A stretch of 59,226 bases of DNA from an uncultured Lachnospiraceae bacterium (GCA_902786515.1 CADADA010000026.1:1-59226), one strand, 5' to 3'. Counted from the first letter of the stretch, positions 1-10,291 are shown. The notes: generated from the sequence alone by a model not told the origin. Program-made: numbers and translations.

Positions 1-18
1 ATATTTCTTTGCACTTCT

Positions 19-95
19 ATTGTACCACAGAATAGTTATAAATTCAGTATTTTCAATGTTTTATGACGCTTTTATTTTGTCCTAAGCAGACACTA
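19..95 (-). repeat. 77-bp dispersed repeat, copy A
   Basis: This stretch matches 34531-34607 in the same orientation over 77 bases with two differences that I can count. It lies just downstream of the CotH-like gene. Read on the minus strand it begins TAGTGTCTGCTTAGGAC and ends GTGGTACAAT, which contains an extended -10-like element (TGGTACAAT). It could be a small mobile element, or a promoter/leader carried ahead of a gene that lies left of the window. Confidence 0.75.
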
Positions 96-112
96 TTTAA
101 ACTTTATGATTG

Positions 113-2572
113 TTATTTTGTCACCTTAACATTTGCCGAAGCATATTTACTATACACATTTTTACCTGCTGAATCCTTTACAAAGGCTCTTACACGTATA
201 TAATATGTACTTCCTTTTTTCAATTTTGTAAGTGTTCCGGATGTATCCGAAATCTTTATTGTTTTTGATGATTTGAAACTGCTGTCTGTCGCATATTCAA
301 TCTCATAGCCATCAGCACAACTCACCTTGGAGAGTTTGACTGTGACAGTCTTAGATGACGAATTCACTGCTTTTTTAATCTTTACTGATCCTAATGACAA
401 TTTTGCCCAATGCGCATAAAGCGTAGTTGTCTTCGTAAAACTACATTTCTTTGACGCTGTAATCTTCTTTCCACCGGACTTCTTCGTGTACCATCCTGCA
501 AAAGCATATGATTTTCTTTTTGCTTTCGGCAAAGATCCAAACTTTTTACCTGAAGTTACCGTCATAGACGATTTCGTAACAGAGCTTCCGCCATTTTTAT
601 TGAATTTTATCTTTACGCTCTGACCGTCACCAGGCAGGCTGATACTTATAGTCTTCTCTTCGTCGTTCCATTTAATCACGTATTTTCCCGGTTCCAGTAC
701 TATATTACCCACAATATTCTCACTCACACCATCCGGTATATCTCCTGTCAGATATTTATATCTGTACATACTTCCATCTGTATGAGCTATAATAAATGCC
801 GTAGATTCAGTAACCGTCCACTCATAAGTGTAAACCTTTGAGGAACTGTCGTAATTCATCATATAAGACGGAACTGCCTTCCACCTTGTAAAATCTCCCT
901 CGATATAGTATCCGTCCTCAATATTGCTTTCAGCTTTATATACTTCATAATTCTCCTTGATTGCTTTTATATAATTAGCTGTGGTAATATTGCTTCTTGA
1001 GCTTGAATAATCTTCTGTCGCCGCATCGTCTTCATTTGAGAATACAAACTTTGCAATTCTCTCTTCTGCCGACCATCTTCCTCCACCGGCAGAACCGTCT
1101 GAACTCTTCAATGTAAGATTATCTGAAATAGCTGCATCATCTGCATACGAATTATATGCTTTATTGTATTCCTCTGCAAAAGCCTCTGCAGTTAGAAGCG
1201 GATTTGATGCAACTTCATCCAGCATCTGCTTGTACTCTGTCAAATGATATCCGCCTGTTCCGATTCCATAACGGAATACCGGATTTACCTGATTGCTGTG
1301 ATTTCCCTCAGCCATCGTAGAAAAAGGAGATGCTCCTGTCATACCTGTACCATCCGGATTCCATCCGATTGTAACACCTAATGTTCTGTCATAGTCATAA
1401 GGAATATACACCATCTTTCCTGCCTTTGATGATGTAGAAGGATATACATATATGTAGTGATTATTATAATTATTTCTTGCGTCATCCGGATTTCCTGTCC
1501 AATATGATACTGCCGCAAATTTCACAAAACTCTCATAATCAACAACACTATCATATACTTTCTTTGTGACACCACTGCCATTTAACTTTGTGACAATGTT
1601 TTTTAATGGTGAAAAATCACTTGTTTTCTTATTTGTCTTTAAATCATAATTGTATTTTGTTCCAGCAAAATCATCGGAAATACCAATCGATACGGTCGAT
1701 GTCATATTCGCACCATTACTAGTCCAGGCAGCCTTATACAAATCTCCGCCACGGTCATTTTCTTCTGTGATATGTCTGTTTATAAATATCTCGTCTATAC
1801 ATTCGTGTATTGAATAAACACCAAGATGATATGTATTATTTTTATCATAATCGCCAAAATTCATGGAACAAAGTCCCTGCATCGGTGCCCATACGCCTTC
1901 TGAATTGAATATCTTGTACGCATATGCCTCACGGATATAGGTATTATCATAATTACCATTCCATTTTAAGTCCAACTTTTTCATACCGCCAAACAATCTG
2001 TTTTTGCGGACTTTTCTTGCCTCTTTTCCTTCCGTGTTCGTACTTCCGTCAGCATTTACTTTCCATGTACTTTCACCATTTTCATTGATATAGTATTCAC
2101 CGTTGACATATCCGTCTGCAACATCATCAAATGTCTGCTGGAAATTAATCTTATAATGTATAAGGTTAAATACTCTGTTTTCGGAAACATCATAGAATTC
2201 ATTTCTGGTCATGTTTCCCTTCATTCTGATACCTGTTTCCGGTATACGGTACGATGTCACAGTTCCATCCTTTAACGCAATGGTAATCGTAACATCACAC
2301 ATTCTGTATATTGGAGACTTTGAATTTTTTTCAAAATCTTTTTCTAACTTTGCCATCTCTGCATTTGACATGTCAATGTCCACAGTCACCTTATTATTCA
2401 AGTCAAACAACTGATTGTAAATCTCGTCATCCGTATATGGCAGAGTATCCGCTCCTACCACGTATGTCTTTGTTTCTGTAGAAACATCATCTGCTGTTAC
2501 CCGATTCACATCCCCCATAATAAATACCATACTGAACACCAGAATTCCTAATAGTACCCTGATTTTTTTCAA
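113..2572 (-). CDS. Secreted CotH-like kinase-fold protein with InlB B-repeat and Fn3 domain
   Basis: This 819-residue protein has a signal peptide at about residues 1-27 (basic MKKIR, then a hydrophobic core), so it is probably exported. Residues about 90-500 resemble the CotH protein-kinase-like domain, including an IPYDYDRTLG motif in the place of the family's catalytic acidic loop. Residues 653-722 form one Listeria-Bacteroides (InlB B) repeat with the typical GWYT and LYAHW motifs. Residues about 727-819 look like a fibronectin type III domain (YYIRVRAF). In spore formers CotH phosphorylates coat proteins. In Clostridia, proteins with this mix of domains are usually cell-surface proteins of unknown substrate. 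The start is a TTG preceded by GGTGG. It appears to be transcribed alone. The domain calls are fairly sure and the biological role is not. Confidence 0.85.
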   Translation of the reverse strand: MKKIRVLLGILVFSMVFIMGDVNRVTADDVSTETKTYVVGADTLPYTDDEIYNQLFDLNNKVTVDIDMSNAEMAKLEKDFEKNSKSPIYRMCDVTITIALKDGTVTSYRIPETGIRMKGNMTRNEFYDVSENRVFNLIHYKINFQQTFDDVADGYVNGEYYINENGESTWKVNADGSTNTEGKEARKVRKNRLFGGMKKLDLKWNGNYDNTYIREAYAYKIFNSEGVWAPMQGLCSMNFGDYDKNNTYHLGVYSIHECIDEIFINRHITEENDRGGDLYKAAWTSNGANMTSTVSIGISDDFAGTKYNYDLKTNKKTSDFSPLKNIVTKLNGSGVTKKVYDSVVDYESFVKFAAVSYWTGNPDDARNNYNNHYIYVYPSTSSKAGKMVYIPYDYDRTLGVTIGWNPDGTGMTGASPFSTMAEGNHSNQVNPVFRYGIGTGGYHLTEYKQMLDEVASNPLLTAEAFAEEYNKAYNSYADDAAISDNLTLKSSDGSAGGGRWSAEERIAKFVFSNEDDAATEDYSSSRSNITTANYIKAIKENYEVYKAESNIEDGYYIEGDFTRWKAVPSYMMNYDSSSKVYTYEWTVTESTAFIIAHTDGSMYRYKYLTGDIPDGVSENIVGNIVLEPGKYVIKWNDEEKTISISLPGDGQSVKIKFNKNGGSSVTKSSMTVTSGKKFGSLPKAKRKSYAFAGWYTKKSGGKKITASKKCSFTKTTTLYAHWAKLSLGSVKIKKAVNSSSKTVTVKLSKVSCADGYEIEYATDSSFKSSKTIKISDTSGTLTKLKKGSTYYIRVRAFVKDSAGKNVYSKYASANVKVTK

Positions 2573-2687
2573 TTAAACCACCGTGCCTTTCAATAAAAAC
2601 GTTATTTGCATACCTTCACATGATTCATTTTATCATATGTTTACATTTTTAGCTTTTGTAAAATAATGCGTTTTTAGCACAATTATA

Positions 2688-5600
2688 TCATTCTCTTACC
2701 CACCTTACAGAACTTCCACTTTCATCCTTTGTCACCAAAAGCCTTTCGCCTATCTCATGTTTCAGTTCTGTCACATGTGAAATGATTCCAATCAGCCTGT
2801 CTCCTCCTGCCATTTCTTTTAAAATTCTCACCGCCTGATTTCTTGAATGTTCATCCAGCGAACCAAATCCTTCATCGATAAACATCATATCAATTTGGAC
2901 AATGCTGTTATCCGCCTTAATCTGGTCTGCCATACCAAGTGCGATTGACAACGCTGCCATAAATGACTCTCCTCCGGACAGCGTCCTGATTTCCCTCTTT
3001 TTTCCGGTAACAAGTGAGTATACCATCAAATCCAGTCCTTCATTTTTCCCTTTTCCTGCTTCGTCTATGTCCTTCAACAAAAGTCTGAACTGTCCTGCCG
3101 TCATTATTTCAAATCTCTTATTGGCGTTATACAGAATCCTTCTTAAATAATACCGCTGCACAAATGTCTCTAAATCTATCTTGTTACTGCCCGATACATT
3201 TCCGGATATTCTTCTGTACAAAGATATCATTTTCCCATACTCTCTTACAGTTTTTTCCTGATTTGAAAAATGTCCCTGTAAAGTTTTAAGAACACCCATA
3301 TTTGTACTGTAACGGTTATATGCACGCATATATGCGCTGTCACATTCATTTAAAAACTCTTCTGCCTCCTCTCTTTGTTCTGTAAGTTTTAATAAGTCCG
3401 GCTCTTCATTGTCCATAATAATTTCAAGTGCCGCTTTTTTCTTTGCTTTCGCCTCAGTCATTATCCTTTCATAGTCACTTATCGTCTCTGAGAGTGATGC
3501 TATCTCATTTTTTTCATGATTTCTTGTATAATCAGCCCATTCACTTTCTTTATTAAATAACTGTTTTTTCATCTCTTCCATATACAGTTTCTCTTTTTGC
3601 TCACATTTTTCCTGCATATCAGGATAAGACTTCTGAATATTTTTTAACAGAACTTCTAAATCCTGTACTTTCTTTTTTGCCATTTCGTAGGATTTATGTA
3701 CTTCCTCGTATTTCCCGCCGGAATCATCCATCTGTTTTTTTGCATTACGTTCCTGTAATCGTGCCTCCTCTTCACTTTCAAAATTAGATCCTGACTTCAT
3801 TTCTTTCAATGCTGATAATGAAGCACTGACCTCTTCTCTTAAAACAACTGTCTGCTGCCTTAATTCTTCAAATTGCTTTGTATAACTTTCTATCTTTTTT
3901 TCACACTCATTAAGTCCTGCTTTTGCGATATCAGACTCTTTTACTTCTCTTGAATAACGCTTATGTAATTCGTTTAACTCATGCTTTCTTGCTTCTATAG
4001 CTGCAGCATACTCTTCTCCTTTAAATTCTACGAATTCATGCAGGCTTTCTATATTCTCCTTCCTTTGCCTGATAAATAATTCGTATTTTGCCATACATTT
4101 TGCCAGTTCGTCGGAAATGCTTCTAAGATTTTCATTACACTTATTTCTTTTTATCTCCGCTTTTTTTATGTCATCACGACTTACATCTGACTCTTCATTT
4201 CCACTATATATGTGAGGATGCTCAATACTTCCGCAAAGTGGGCAGGGTTTGCCCTCCTCTATCTCTTTTGCCAGAACTCCAAGATGTCCCTCGATATATA
4301 TTTCATTCAGTCTTCTGTATGAATCATCCTGTTTTTCAAATTCTTTTTTGGCCATGGCAAGTCTGTTCTTCAAATCAGTAAGAGAGTCGTTTAATGACAT
4401 CATTTCCTGCTCAAGTTCATGAATATTATCACATTTTCTTACTGCTTCCATGAAATAATTCAGATCACCCGTGCATTTTTCCATTTTTATTCTTGCATCT
4501 GAATACTCTTCAATGATTTTGTTTAATTTTTCAAGAGATGCCCTTTCCTTTTTTATATCTTCATCCACTCTGTCCGAATCTGTTTTCTTTCTTTCAAGTT
4601 TATCACAAATATGTCCGTATTCTTTTTCTTTCTCTTTTATCTTTTCAAACGTTTTTAACGCCTCATCTACCTTTGATTTTATGGATATATATTTCTCCTT
4701 CTCTCTGTCAAAGTTTTTTTTCTTTTCCTCATTTTCAATTCTTAATTTTTCTTCAGTTTCTTTTGCCTCCGGAATCTCATTCATCATCTTGCGTATCTCA
4801 TCCTCTGTTTTTTTTAACAGTGCCTGATTTTCTGCAAAACCGTCATAGAAAGCTTTAACTTCATACGCCCTTTCAAGAACAGACTTAAGCTCTCTGTCTT
4901 TTTTTATTTTTTCTTCTTTTTCACTATATTGATTCAGGATATCCTGTGCAGTTCTCAGTGATTCAAAACCGGCTTTTAATGCCTGAGCCTTTGCATACTC
5001 ATCATTTATTTTTTTCAACCTTTCTTTTCCGGCATCAAGTTCTTTTTTACATTCTTTCCGGTCGGTATCATTGCTATCGCACCATTTTTCCAAAACCTTC
5101 AGATAATCCTTTAAATTCGTTATGTTTTCTTTCATCAAAAGACCGTGCAGTTCCATAAATTCTTCATGATACTCAAAGTTATTTGAAGGCTCCGGAACAA
5201 TTACTCTTGATATCTCTGACTGGCACATTGTCTTTATCTTTGCGAGCTCAATTTCCTTTTCTTTTTTTCTCGATTCAAGTATTCTTGTTATTTTTTCATA
5301 GATTTCCGTAGAAAATAACTTTCTGAAAATCTCTTTTTTGGTGTCAGTTGTTGCCCTTAAAACTTCCATGAATTCTCCCTGTGCAATCATAGCAACCTGC
5401 ATGAACTGTTCCCTGCTTAAACCCACTATTTCTTCTATCTTTTCATCCACATTTCTTTCTGTGTAAGCACTCCCGTCAGGAAGGAGCAATTCTGTGTATC
5501 CATTTTCTACTATAAAATCGTTACTTCCTTTTTTCACCTTCTTTGGACGCATATGTTTTGGAACTCTGACCACCGTGTATACTTGTGAACTATCCCCTTT

Positions 5601-5861
5601 CTTCTCCTCGAAGGCGAACCTGACCATAGGCTTGTCCTGAATAGAAACAAACTGACTCTGCAACAGTAATCCCTTTTTTTCATTTTTCACAGAGCTTGCC
5701 TGACCATATAATGCAAACACAATCGCATCGAAAATTGTTGTCTTACCCGATCCTGTTTCTCCCGATATTAGGAACAGATTCTGTGAAATATTCGTAAAAT
5801 CAATTTTTGTCCTCTTTCCATATGAACCAAATGCTGTCATTTCTATATATAACGGTCTCAT
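2688..5861 (-). CDS. sbcC: Exonuclease SbcC (Rad50-like ATPase subunit)
   Basis: This is the ATPase subunit of the SbcCD nuclease, which opens DNA hairpins and processes double-strand ends. The 1057 residues follow the SMC/Rad50 plan. A Walker A (GETGSGKTT) lies near residues 34-42. Long charged coiled coils follow. They are interrupted at about residue 540 by a zinc hook with CPLC followed by GSIEHPH. The C-terminal head carries the signature LSGGES and the Walker B MMFIDEGFGSLD. The length is normal for a Firmicutes SbcC. It starts 3 bases after the sbcD stop, so the two are co-transcribed and probably translationally coupled. The many ORFs antisense to the coiled-coil region are shadows of its lysine/glutamate-rich codons. 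Confidence 0.95.
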   Translation of the reverse strand: MRPLYIEMTAFGSYGKRTKIDFTNISQNLFLISGETGSGKTTIFDAIVFALYGQASSVKNEKKGLLLQSQFVSIQDKPMVRFAFEEKKGDSSQVYTVVRVPKHMRPKKVKKGSNDFIVENGYTELLLPDGSAYTERNVDEKIEEIVGLSREQFMQVAMIAQGEFMEVLRATTDTKKEIFRKLFSTEIYEKITRILESRKKEKEIELAKIKTMCQSEISRVIVPEPSNNFEYHEEFMELHGLLMKENITNLKDYLKVLEKWCDSNDTDRKECKKELDAGKERLKKINDEYAKAQALKAGFESLRTAQDILNQYSEKEEKIKKDRELKSVLERAYEVKAFYDGFAENQALLKKTEDEIRKMMNEIPEAKETEEKLRIENEEKKKNFDREKEKYISIKSKVDEALKTFEKIKEKEKEYGHICDKLERKKTDSDRVDEDIKKERASLEKLNKIIEEYSDARIKMEKCTGDLNYFMEAVRKCDNIHELEQEMMSLNDSLTDLKNRLAMAKKEFEKQDDSYRRLNEIYIEGHLGVLAKEIEEGKPCPLCGSIEHPHIYSGNEESDVSRDDIKKAEIKRNKCNENLRSISDELAKCMAKYELFIRQRKENIESLHEFVEFKGEEYAAAIEARKHELNELHKRYSREVKESDIAKAGLNECEKKIESYTKQFEELRQQTVVLREEVSASLSALKEMKSGSNFESEEEARLQERNAKKQMDDSGGKYEEVHKSYEMAKKKVQDLEVLLKNIQKSYPDMQEKCEQKEKLYMEEMKKQLFNKESEWADYTRNHEKNEIASLSETISDYERIMTEAKAKKKAALEIIMDNEEPDLLKLTEQREEAEEFLNECDSAYMRAYNRYSTNMGVLKTLQGHFSNQEKTVREYGKMISLYRRISGNVSGSNKIDLETFVQRYYLRRILYNANKRFEIMTAGQFRLLLKDIDEAGKGKNEGLDLMVYSLVTGKKREIRTLSGGESFMAALSIALGMADQIKADNSIVQIDMMFIDEGFGSLDEHSRNQAVRILKEMAGGDRLIGIISHVTELKHEIGERLLVTKDESGSSVRWVRE

Positions 5862-5864
5862 TTA

Positions 5865-7019
5865 TTACACTCCCTTCGCTTCATTTACAACACTTTCCAT
5901 CAATTTTCTGTCCTCTTCATCCATATCCGGGAAAAACCGGCATATCAGTTCTAACGGGTCTTTATAATCGTACTGTTCAATATCGATTTCATAGTCTATA
6001 TTTTCAATTGTTTTTCTTCTTATCTCTAAAAGATTTTTAAAACATTCCGACAACGTTTCGTTTAAGTCAATCACTTCCAAGTCCCGGGTATCTGTAAGAT
6101 ATACTGATACATAGTCATCTGTTTTTTCTTTTATGACTTCTTCGTATGTTCCCTTGATTACACGTACTTTTCTTAAAGGGTTTAAAATCTTCTCCCTGAT
6201 ATTAAGATTTCCTTTTTCCCCGAGTTCTGCTATTATTATACCTTTTTTTTGTCCGGCTTCGCTCACTGAATATGCCATAGGCGTTCCGGAATATCTTATA
6301 TAATCACATCCGGCCTTCATTGGTTTATGAATATGCCCCAAAGCGGCGTAATCGAAATCTTTTATCCACCTGACATCCACTACATCAACATTTCCGACAG
6401 ACTTTATTTCTGATTCTGCTCTTTCTATTTGATTTACGATATTATCATTTTCACTTAAAGGCAGATAAAACTGGTGGCTGATAAGAACATTTCTCTGCGA
6501 ATAATCTATTTTTTCTCTTTCTATTATCCTTTTTATGCTTTCGTTGTAGGATAATGATGGTTCATTTTCATCCAGCTCAAACAATCCTCTTACCATCGAC
6601 GGTTTTACAAATGGCAGAAGATAAAAGTTGACTATTCCATATTCATCCGATAGCGTTACTTTTTTTATGTACTCGTCCTGTTTACGTGGCGGAATTCCCA
6701 CCATATGAACTCTTTGTTTTTCCAGTAACCAGCTAAAACATTCTATTCGTCCTGCACTGTCATGATTACCGCTGATAATCATTATGTGTGCATTCTCTGA
6801 TGCATCATAAATATCTTTTAAAAACTCATTAAAAGTCTGTACCGCCTCAGCAGACGGTACAGACTTATCATATATATCACCGGCAATCATAATTACATCC
6901 GGCTGTTCCTCGTTTATTTCTTTTATTATCTCACCGAAAATATATTGCTGGTCTTCTTTTAAATCTCTGTTAAACAGCTTAATTCCTATGTGTAAATCTG
7001 AAATGTGTAACAGTTTCAA
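5865..7019 (-). CDS. sbcD: Exonuclease SbcD (Mre11-like nuclease subunit)
   Basis: This is the metallophosphoesterase nuclease partner of SbcC. The 384 residues start at a TTG (7019-7017), 8 bases after GAAGCGAGG, giving MKLLHISDLHIG. A longer reading frame up to 7091 is rejected because its first 24 codons run through the terminator of the upstream gene and leave the family motif too far from the end. The phosphoesterase motifs are all visible: DLHIG, GDIYD, GNHD, SHQF and GHIHKP. The gene order sbcD-sbcC and the 3-base gap are typical of this pair. Confidence 0.93.
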   Translation of the reverse strand: MKLLHISDLHIGIKLFNRDLKEDQQYIFGEIIKEINEEQPDVIMIAGDIYDKSVPSAEAVQTFNEFLKDIYDASENAHIMIISGNHDSAGRIECFSWLLEKQRVHMVGIPPRKQDEYIKKVTLSDEYGIVNFYLLPFVKPSMVRGLFELDENEPSLSYNESIKRIIEREKIDYSQRNVLISHQFYLPLSENDNIVNQIERAESEIKSVGNVDVVDVRWIKDFDYAALGHIHKPMKAGCDYIRYSGTPMAYSVSEAGQKKGIIIAELGEKGNLNIREKILNPLRKVRVIKGTYEEVIKEKTDDYVSVYLTDTRDLEVIDLNETLSECFKNLLEIRRKTIENIDYEIDIEQYDYKDPLELICRFFPDMDEEDRKLMESVVNEAKGV

Positions 7020-7040
7020 TATTATAACCTCGCTTCTTTC

Positions 7041-7088
7041 AAAAAAACTTCCCTTACAGAAGCCATACCAACCTGTAAGAGAAGTTTT
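7041..7088 (-). terminator. Rho-independent terminator after the FliD-C-like gene
   Basis: Read on the minus strand, AACTTCTCTTACAG pairs with CTGTAAGGGAAGTT (one mismatch) around a short loop and runs straight into seven T residues. It lies between the stop at 7098 and the sbcD start, so it ends the upstream transcript. This also supports the downstream TTG start of sbcD. Confidence 0.85.
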
Positions 7089-7097
7089 CAAATCACA

Positions 7098-7889
7098 TTA
7101 TACTATCTGACTATAAATGTCGCCTGTATTATAATTCTTAGAATACGAACCTGTACCTGTGTATGTATTCGCCTTCGATGCCTCACTCTGTGCATTATAA
7201 TTTATAACTGATGCACTCGTTGAAACCTGATATCCAAAGGAACCGCTTCCGCTGAACAGTGAACTTACACTTGCCATATCAGAAGCTTTAAATTTGTCTT
7301 TATCAATTGAAAGCTTATTATCCTCTCCAATGGTTATACCAAACTTCGATAATACTCTTGAATTTGCTTTTGTTGAATTAATCATGGAATTTGCATTCCG
7401 CGCTATAAGCTTTGAATCTGCCTTCGACATACCGTCAATCAATCCATTATAATCTTTCACAAACTGATCAACTGCTTCATAAATCTTATCAGCATCATAT
7501 GTTCCATCTTCTTTCTTTGAAAAAACAGAACCTTTACCTCTCTTAAGCAGATTCGATGCTGAATTCTTCAAAGTCTCTGCACTCTTTTTCACATCGGCAA
7601 GCTCTGATGTGGATGCTGCTGATGTAGCAGTTGACTGTTTTGCTGTAGTAGTCTTTGATGAAGAGCTTGTCTGCTCTTTAAGTTTTCTCCAGTCAAACGT
7701 ATCGGTCTTTCTCTCAACCTTTGAAGAAGTCTTTGTGTCCGCTGACATATCTCCGTAATACTTTGTCAAAAGCCTCTTGTAATTGCCTGACCTTATACTG
7801 TTCAGTTCTGACAGACTGCCATATAATCCGCTTGTAAGGCTATTATCCCTGTTAAAACCTGAAAACAATGTTGATATTGAATTATTCAT
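7098..7889 (-). CDS. FliD C-terminal-like hypothetical protein
   Basis: This 263-residue protein has no signal peptide and no membrane segment. It opens with a serine/asparagine-rich stretch and has a low-complexity Ser/Thr linker at about residues 65-100. Residues about 100-230 resemble the C-terminal part of the flagellar cap protein FliD (helical SAETLKNSASNLL, then LSKFGITIGEDNKLSIDKDKF). Full FliD is 450-700 residues, so this is either a short relative or a distinct family using that fold. No other flagellar gene is present in the window. The start at 7889 follows an AGGAGTGATGAA ribosome site. The match to FliD is from memory of the motif and is tentative. Confidence 0.55.
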   Translation of the reverse strand: MNNSISTLFSGFNRDNSLTSGLYGSLSELNSIRSGNYKRLLTKYYGDMSADTKTSSKVERKTDTFDWRKLKEQTSSSSKTTTAKQSTATSAASTSELADVKKSAETLKNSASNLLKRGKGSVFSKKEDGTYDADKIYEAVDQFVKDYNGLIDGMSKADSKLIARNANSMINSTKANSRVLSKFGITIGEDNKLSIDKDKFKASDMASVSSLFSGSGSFGYQVSTSASVINYNAQSEASKANTYTGTGSYSKNYNTGDIYSQIV

Positions 7890-8007
7890 ATTTCATCACT
7901 CCTCATTCCATTGAAAATATTCGATGACCTCCCTGTCAAAGAATTACGTGTATAGTTATTTATATTATACCATATCCGGACTATATGTAAATTATAAAAT
8001 TATGATT

Positions 8008-9363
8008 TTAATCCATTTTTTTTAATATTTTCTTGTAAACCAGCACAAAACATACAGTTGAAATAGCACATGACATCAATTCAGCAACGGGGAAACACCA
8101 CCAAATCAGGCTGAGCCCGCCTAATTTTGATAAAACATATGCAACCGGCAATAATACCACAAGCTGTCTTGCAACCGACACATAGAGGCTGTACATTGCC
8201 TTTCCGAGTGCCTGAAAAAATGACAGCGTTATAATACAATACCATGCCAATAAATAATGGAATGAAATCTTCCTTAACGCAGGAACACCTATTTTTAACA
8301 TCTCTTTTGATGCTGAAAACAATCCGAGTAATGTATCAGGAATCAGCATAAATCCCAGAAATCCGATAAATGTCAGGATAAAAGCTATTATATAACCATA
8401 TTTCAATGTGTTTAACATACGTTTTTTCTTTTTTGCACCATAATTGTAAGATATAATAGGTATCAGGCCGTTATTCAGTCCAAATACCGGCATAAAGAAA
8501 AAGCTCTGCAATTTAAAGTATACTCCAAATACAGCCGTTGCCGTAGAGTTAATCCCCATTAAGATAAGATTCATTCCCGTAGTCATTACAGAACCGATTG
8601 ACTGCATTATAATGGACGGTACTGCTATCTTATAAATATCAGCAATAATTTTTCCGTTTGGACGGAATCCCTTAAATTCAAAATGAATATCATGATTCTT
8701 CTTTACGTTCCATATAATAGCAACCGTTGCTGCCACAATCTGACCCAGAATCGTTGCAAGTGCAGCACCTGCGATTCCCATTTTCGGGCATCCGAAATAT
8801 CCAAAAATCATTATCGGGTCAAAAATCAGGTTGACAATTGCTCCGACCATCTGGGAAATCATTGTGAAAAATGTTCTTCCTGTTGCCTGCAATAGTCTCT
8901 CAAAAATAAATTGTGCAAATACTCCGAATGAACCAACCATGGCAATTGTCAAATACTGAACTCCAAGCTCCATGATATTCTCCTGTCCCGGATTAATCTG
9001 AAACTGATAAAACGGTCGGACCACCAGTAATCCCATAATCGCAACAAACAAATAACTTAAAATATATATAAAAATTCCGTTTGTCGCCACTGCATTTACA
9101 CGCTTCTGATTTTTTTCACCAAGTGCTCTTGAAACAAGTGCATTAACACCAACACCCGTACCTGCCGCTATGGCAATCATGAATGTCTGAAGAGAAAATG
9201 CCAAAGATACCGCAGTTAATGCATCTTCTGAGATTTGTGATACAAATATACTGTCAACGATGTTATATAACGCCTGAACCAGCATTGATATCATCATCGG
9301 TAACGACATATTTAAAAGTAATTTCCCTTCGGGCATTACTCCCATTTTGTTTTCCTGTTCCAT
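8008..9363 (-). CDS. MATE family efflux transporter
   Basis: This 451-residue polytopic membrane protein has about 12 hydrophobic segments in two similar halves. The N-terminal half has the MATE-type MLVQALYNIVDSIFVS helix and GVGVNALVSRALG; the second half has the repeat GLNNGLIPIISYNYGAK. MATE proteins use sodium or proton gradients to expel cationic drugs and metabolites. It stands alone: the flanking genes are separated by 118 bases on one side and by a terminator on the other. The substrate cannot be predicted. Confidence 0.9.
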   Translation of the reverse strand: MEQENKMGVMPEGKLLLNMSLPMMISMLVQALYNIVDSIFVSQISEDALTAVSLAFSLQTFMIAIAAGTGVGVNALVSRALGEKNQKRVNAVATNGIFIYILSYLFVAIMGLLVVRPFYQFQINPGQENIMELGVQYLTIAMVGSFGVFAQFIFERLLQATGRTFFTMISQMVGAIVNLIFDPIMIFGYFGCPKMGIAGAALATILGQIVAATVAIIWNVKKNHDIHFEFKGFRPNGKIIADIYKIAVPSIIMQSIGSVMTTGMNLILMGINSTATAVFGVYFKLQSFFFMPVFGLNNGLIPIISYNYGAKKKKRMLNTLKYGYIIAFILTFIGFLGFMLIPDTLLGLFSASKEMLKIGVPALRKISFHYLLAWYCIITLSFFQALGKAMYSLYVSVARQLVVLLPVAYVLSKLGGLSLIWWCFPVAELMSCAISTVCFVLVYKKILKKMD

Positions 9364-9461
9364 ATATTTTTATCTCCTTCAATTTTTATTTCACATTAAC
9401 ACGTTTTTACAAACTGTCGCCCATTATATCATTTATAAAGAATAAATACAACAAAAACATG

Positions 9462-9500
9462 AAAAAAAAGCTGTCATGTCCGTAAACAAGGCAGCTTTTC
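9462..9500 (-). terminator. Terminator after the AIM24 gene
   Basis: On the minus strand AAAAGCTG pairs with CAGCTTTT around a loop and continues into a run of T residues. It follows the stop of the AIM24 gene (9533) and lies ahead of the MATE gene. Confidence 0.8.
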
Positions 9501-9532
9501 TTAAATCTTATATTTATTAAATATTGTATCTG

Positions 9533-10291
9533 TTATCTTACAGGAGCAAGCATAACTCTTCCTGAACCACGATATACATTAACAAATCCTTCACCTGATG
9601 CAGCAGAACCTACTAAAGACTTTGTAGTCTTCTCCACAGTGAATTTCAATGTATTTGACCATGCAATCGCCATATTACCGTCAATCTTAAGCACGTCATC
9701 CTTTAAATCCACTACTATAAGCTCTTCTGCCGGAACAGGACTTTCTAATACAACTACACCTTCACCTGTAAGGTTCGTGTTAAATAATCCTTCCTGACCT
9801 AAAACTGCTGAAGACAATGTACTTCTCGCAGTAACGCTCATATTCACCGTATCTTCACATGCAAGGAATAATCCGTCTTCTATAACAAGATTTCCGTCCC
9901 AGTTGCTCAAATCTTCAAGGATAATATATTTGTAAGTAGGCTCTAAAACTAATAAACCATTTCCTGAATACTTAGGCTTAATAGCTGATTCGCCTGTTAC
10001 TTTACTTCCGACTACCTTCTTAAAAAGATCACCGGCACCTTTAATATTAGTTGCAGCATCAACTCCACCAATCATTAATTGCATAGCACCTGACTGTATA
10101 ATTACAGCTGAATCTTCTAACTTTGCAATCACCTGACGTTTTCTTACATTCATCTGTCCTGCAAAATATTCTGTCACAGCAGATTCTCTTGTTACCGAAA
10201 CATCTCTGTCATACTCAAGTACTGAAAAACATCCTTTAGTTGCTACGATGCTGTGCACATCAGTTTTGTCAAATAAATTTGTCTGTATCAT
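9533..10291 (-). CDS. AIM24 family protein
   Basis: This 252-residue soluble protein fits the AIM24/TIGR00266 family, a beta-rich fold related to tryptophan RNA-binding attenuators. Family-like features are the glycine-rich strands (LMIGGVDAATNIKGAGDLFKKVVGS, which is split here by turns), the GNGLLVLEP segment and the C-terminal SGEGFVNVYRGSGRVMLAP repeat. The bacterial function is unknown. It has an excellent ribosome site (AGGAGG), its own promoter at 10323-10351 and a downstream terminator, so it is a single-gene transcript. Confidence 0.8.
   Translation of the reverse strand: MIQTNLFDKTDVHSIVATKGCFSVLEYDRDVSVTRESAVTEYFAGQMNVRKRQVIAKLEDSAVIIQSGAMQLMIGGVDAATNIKGAGDLFKKVVGSKVTGESAIKPKYSGNGLLVLEPTYKYIILEDLSNWDGNLVIEDGLFLACEDTVNMSVTARSTLSSAVLGQEGLFNTNLTGEGVVVLESPVPAEELIVVDLKDDVLKIDGNMAIAWSNTLKFTVEKTTKSLVGSAASGEGFVNVYRGSGRVMLAPVR

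Noticed and set aside
4471..4858. Long plus-strand ORFs opposite sbcC
   Set aside because: They mirror lysine/glutamate-rich coiled-coil codons, have no ribosome sites and give phenylalanine/serine-rich products.
5865..7091. SbcD starting at 7091
   Set aside because: The extra 24 codons are the upstream gene's terminator hairpin; the TTG at 7019 has a good ribosome site and the family N-terminus.
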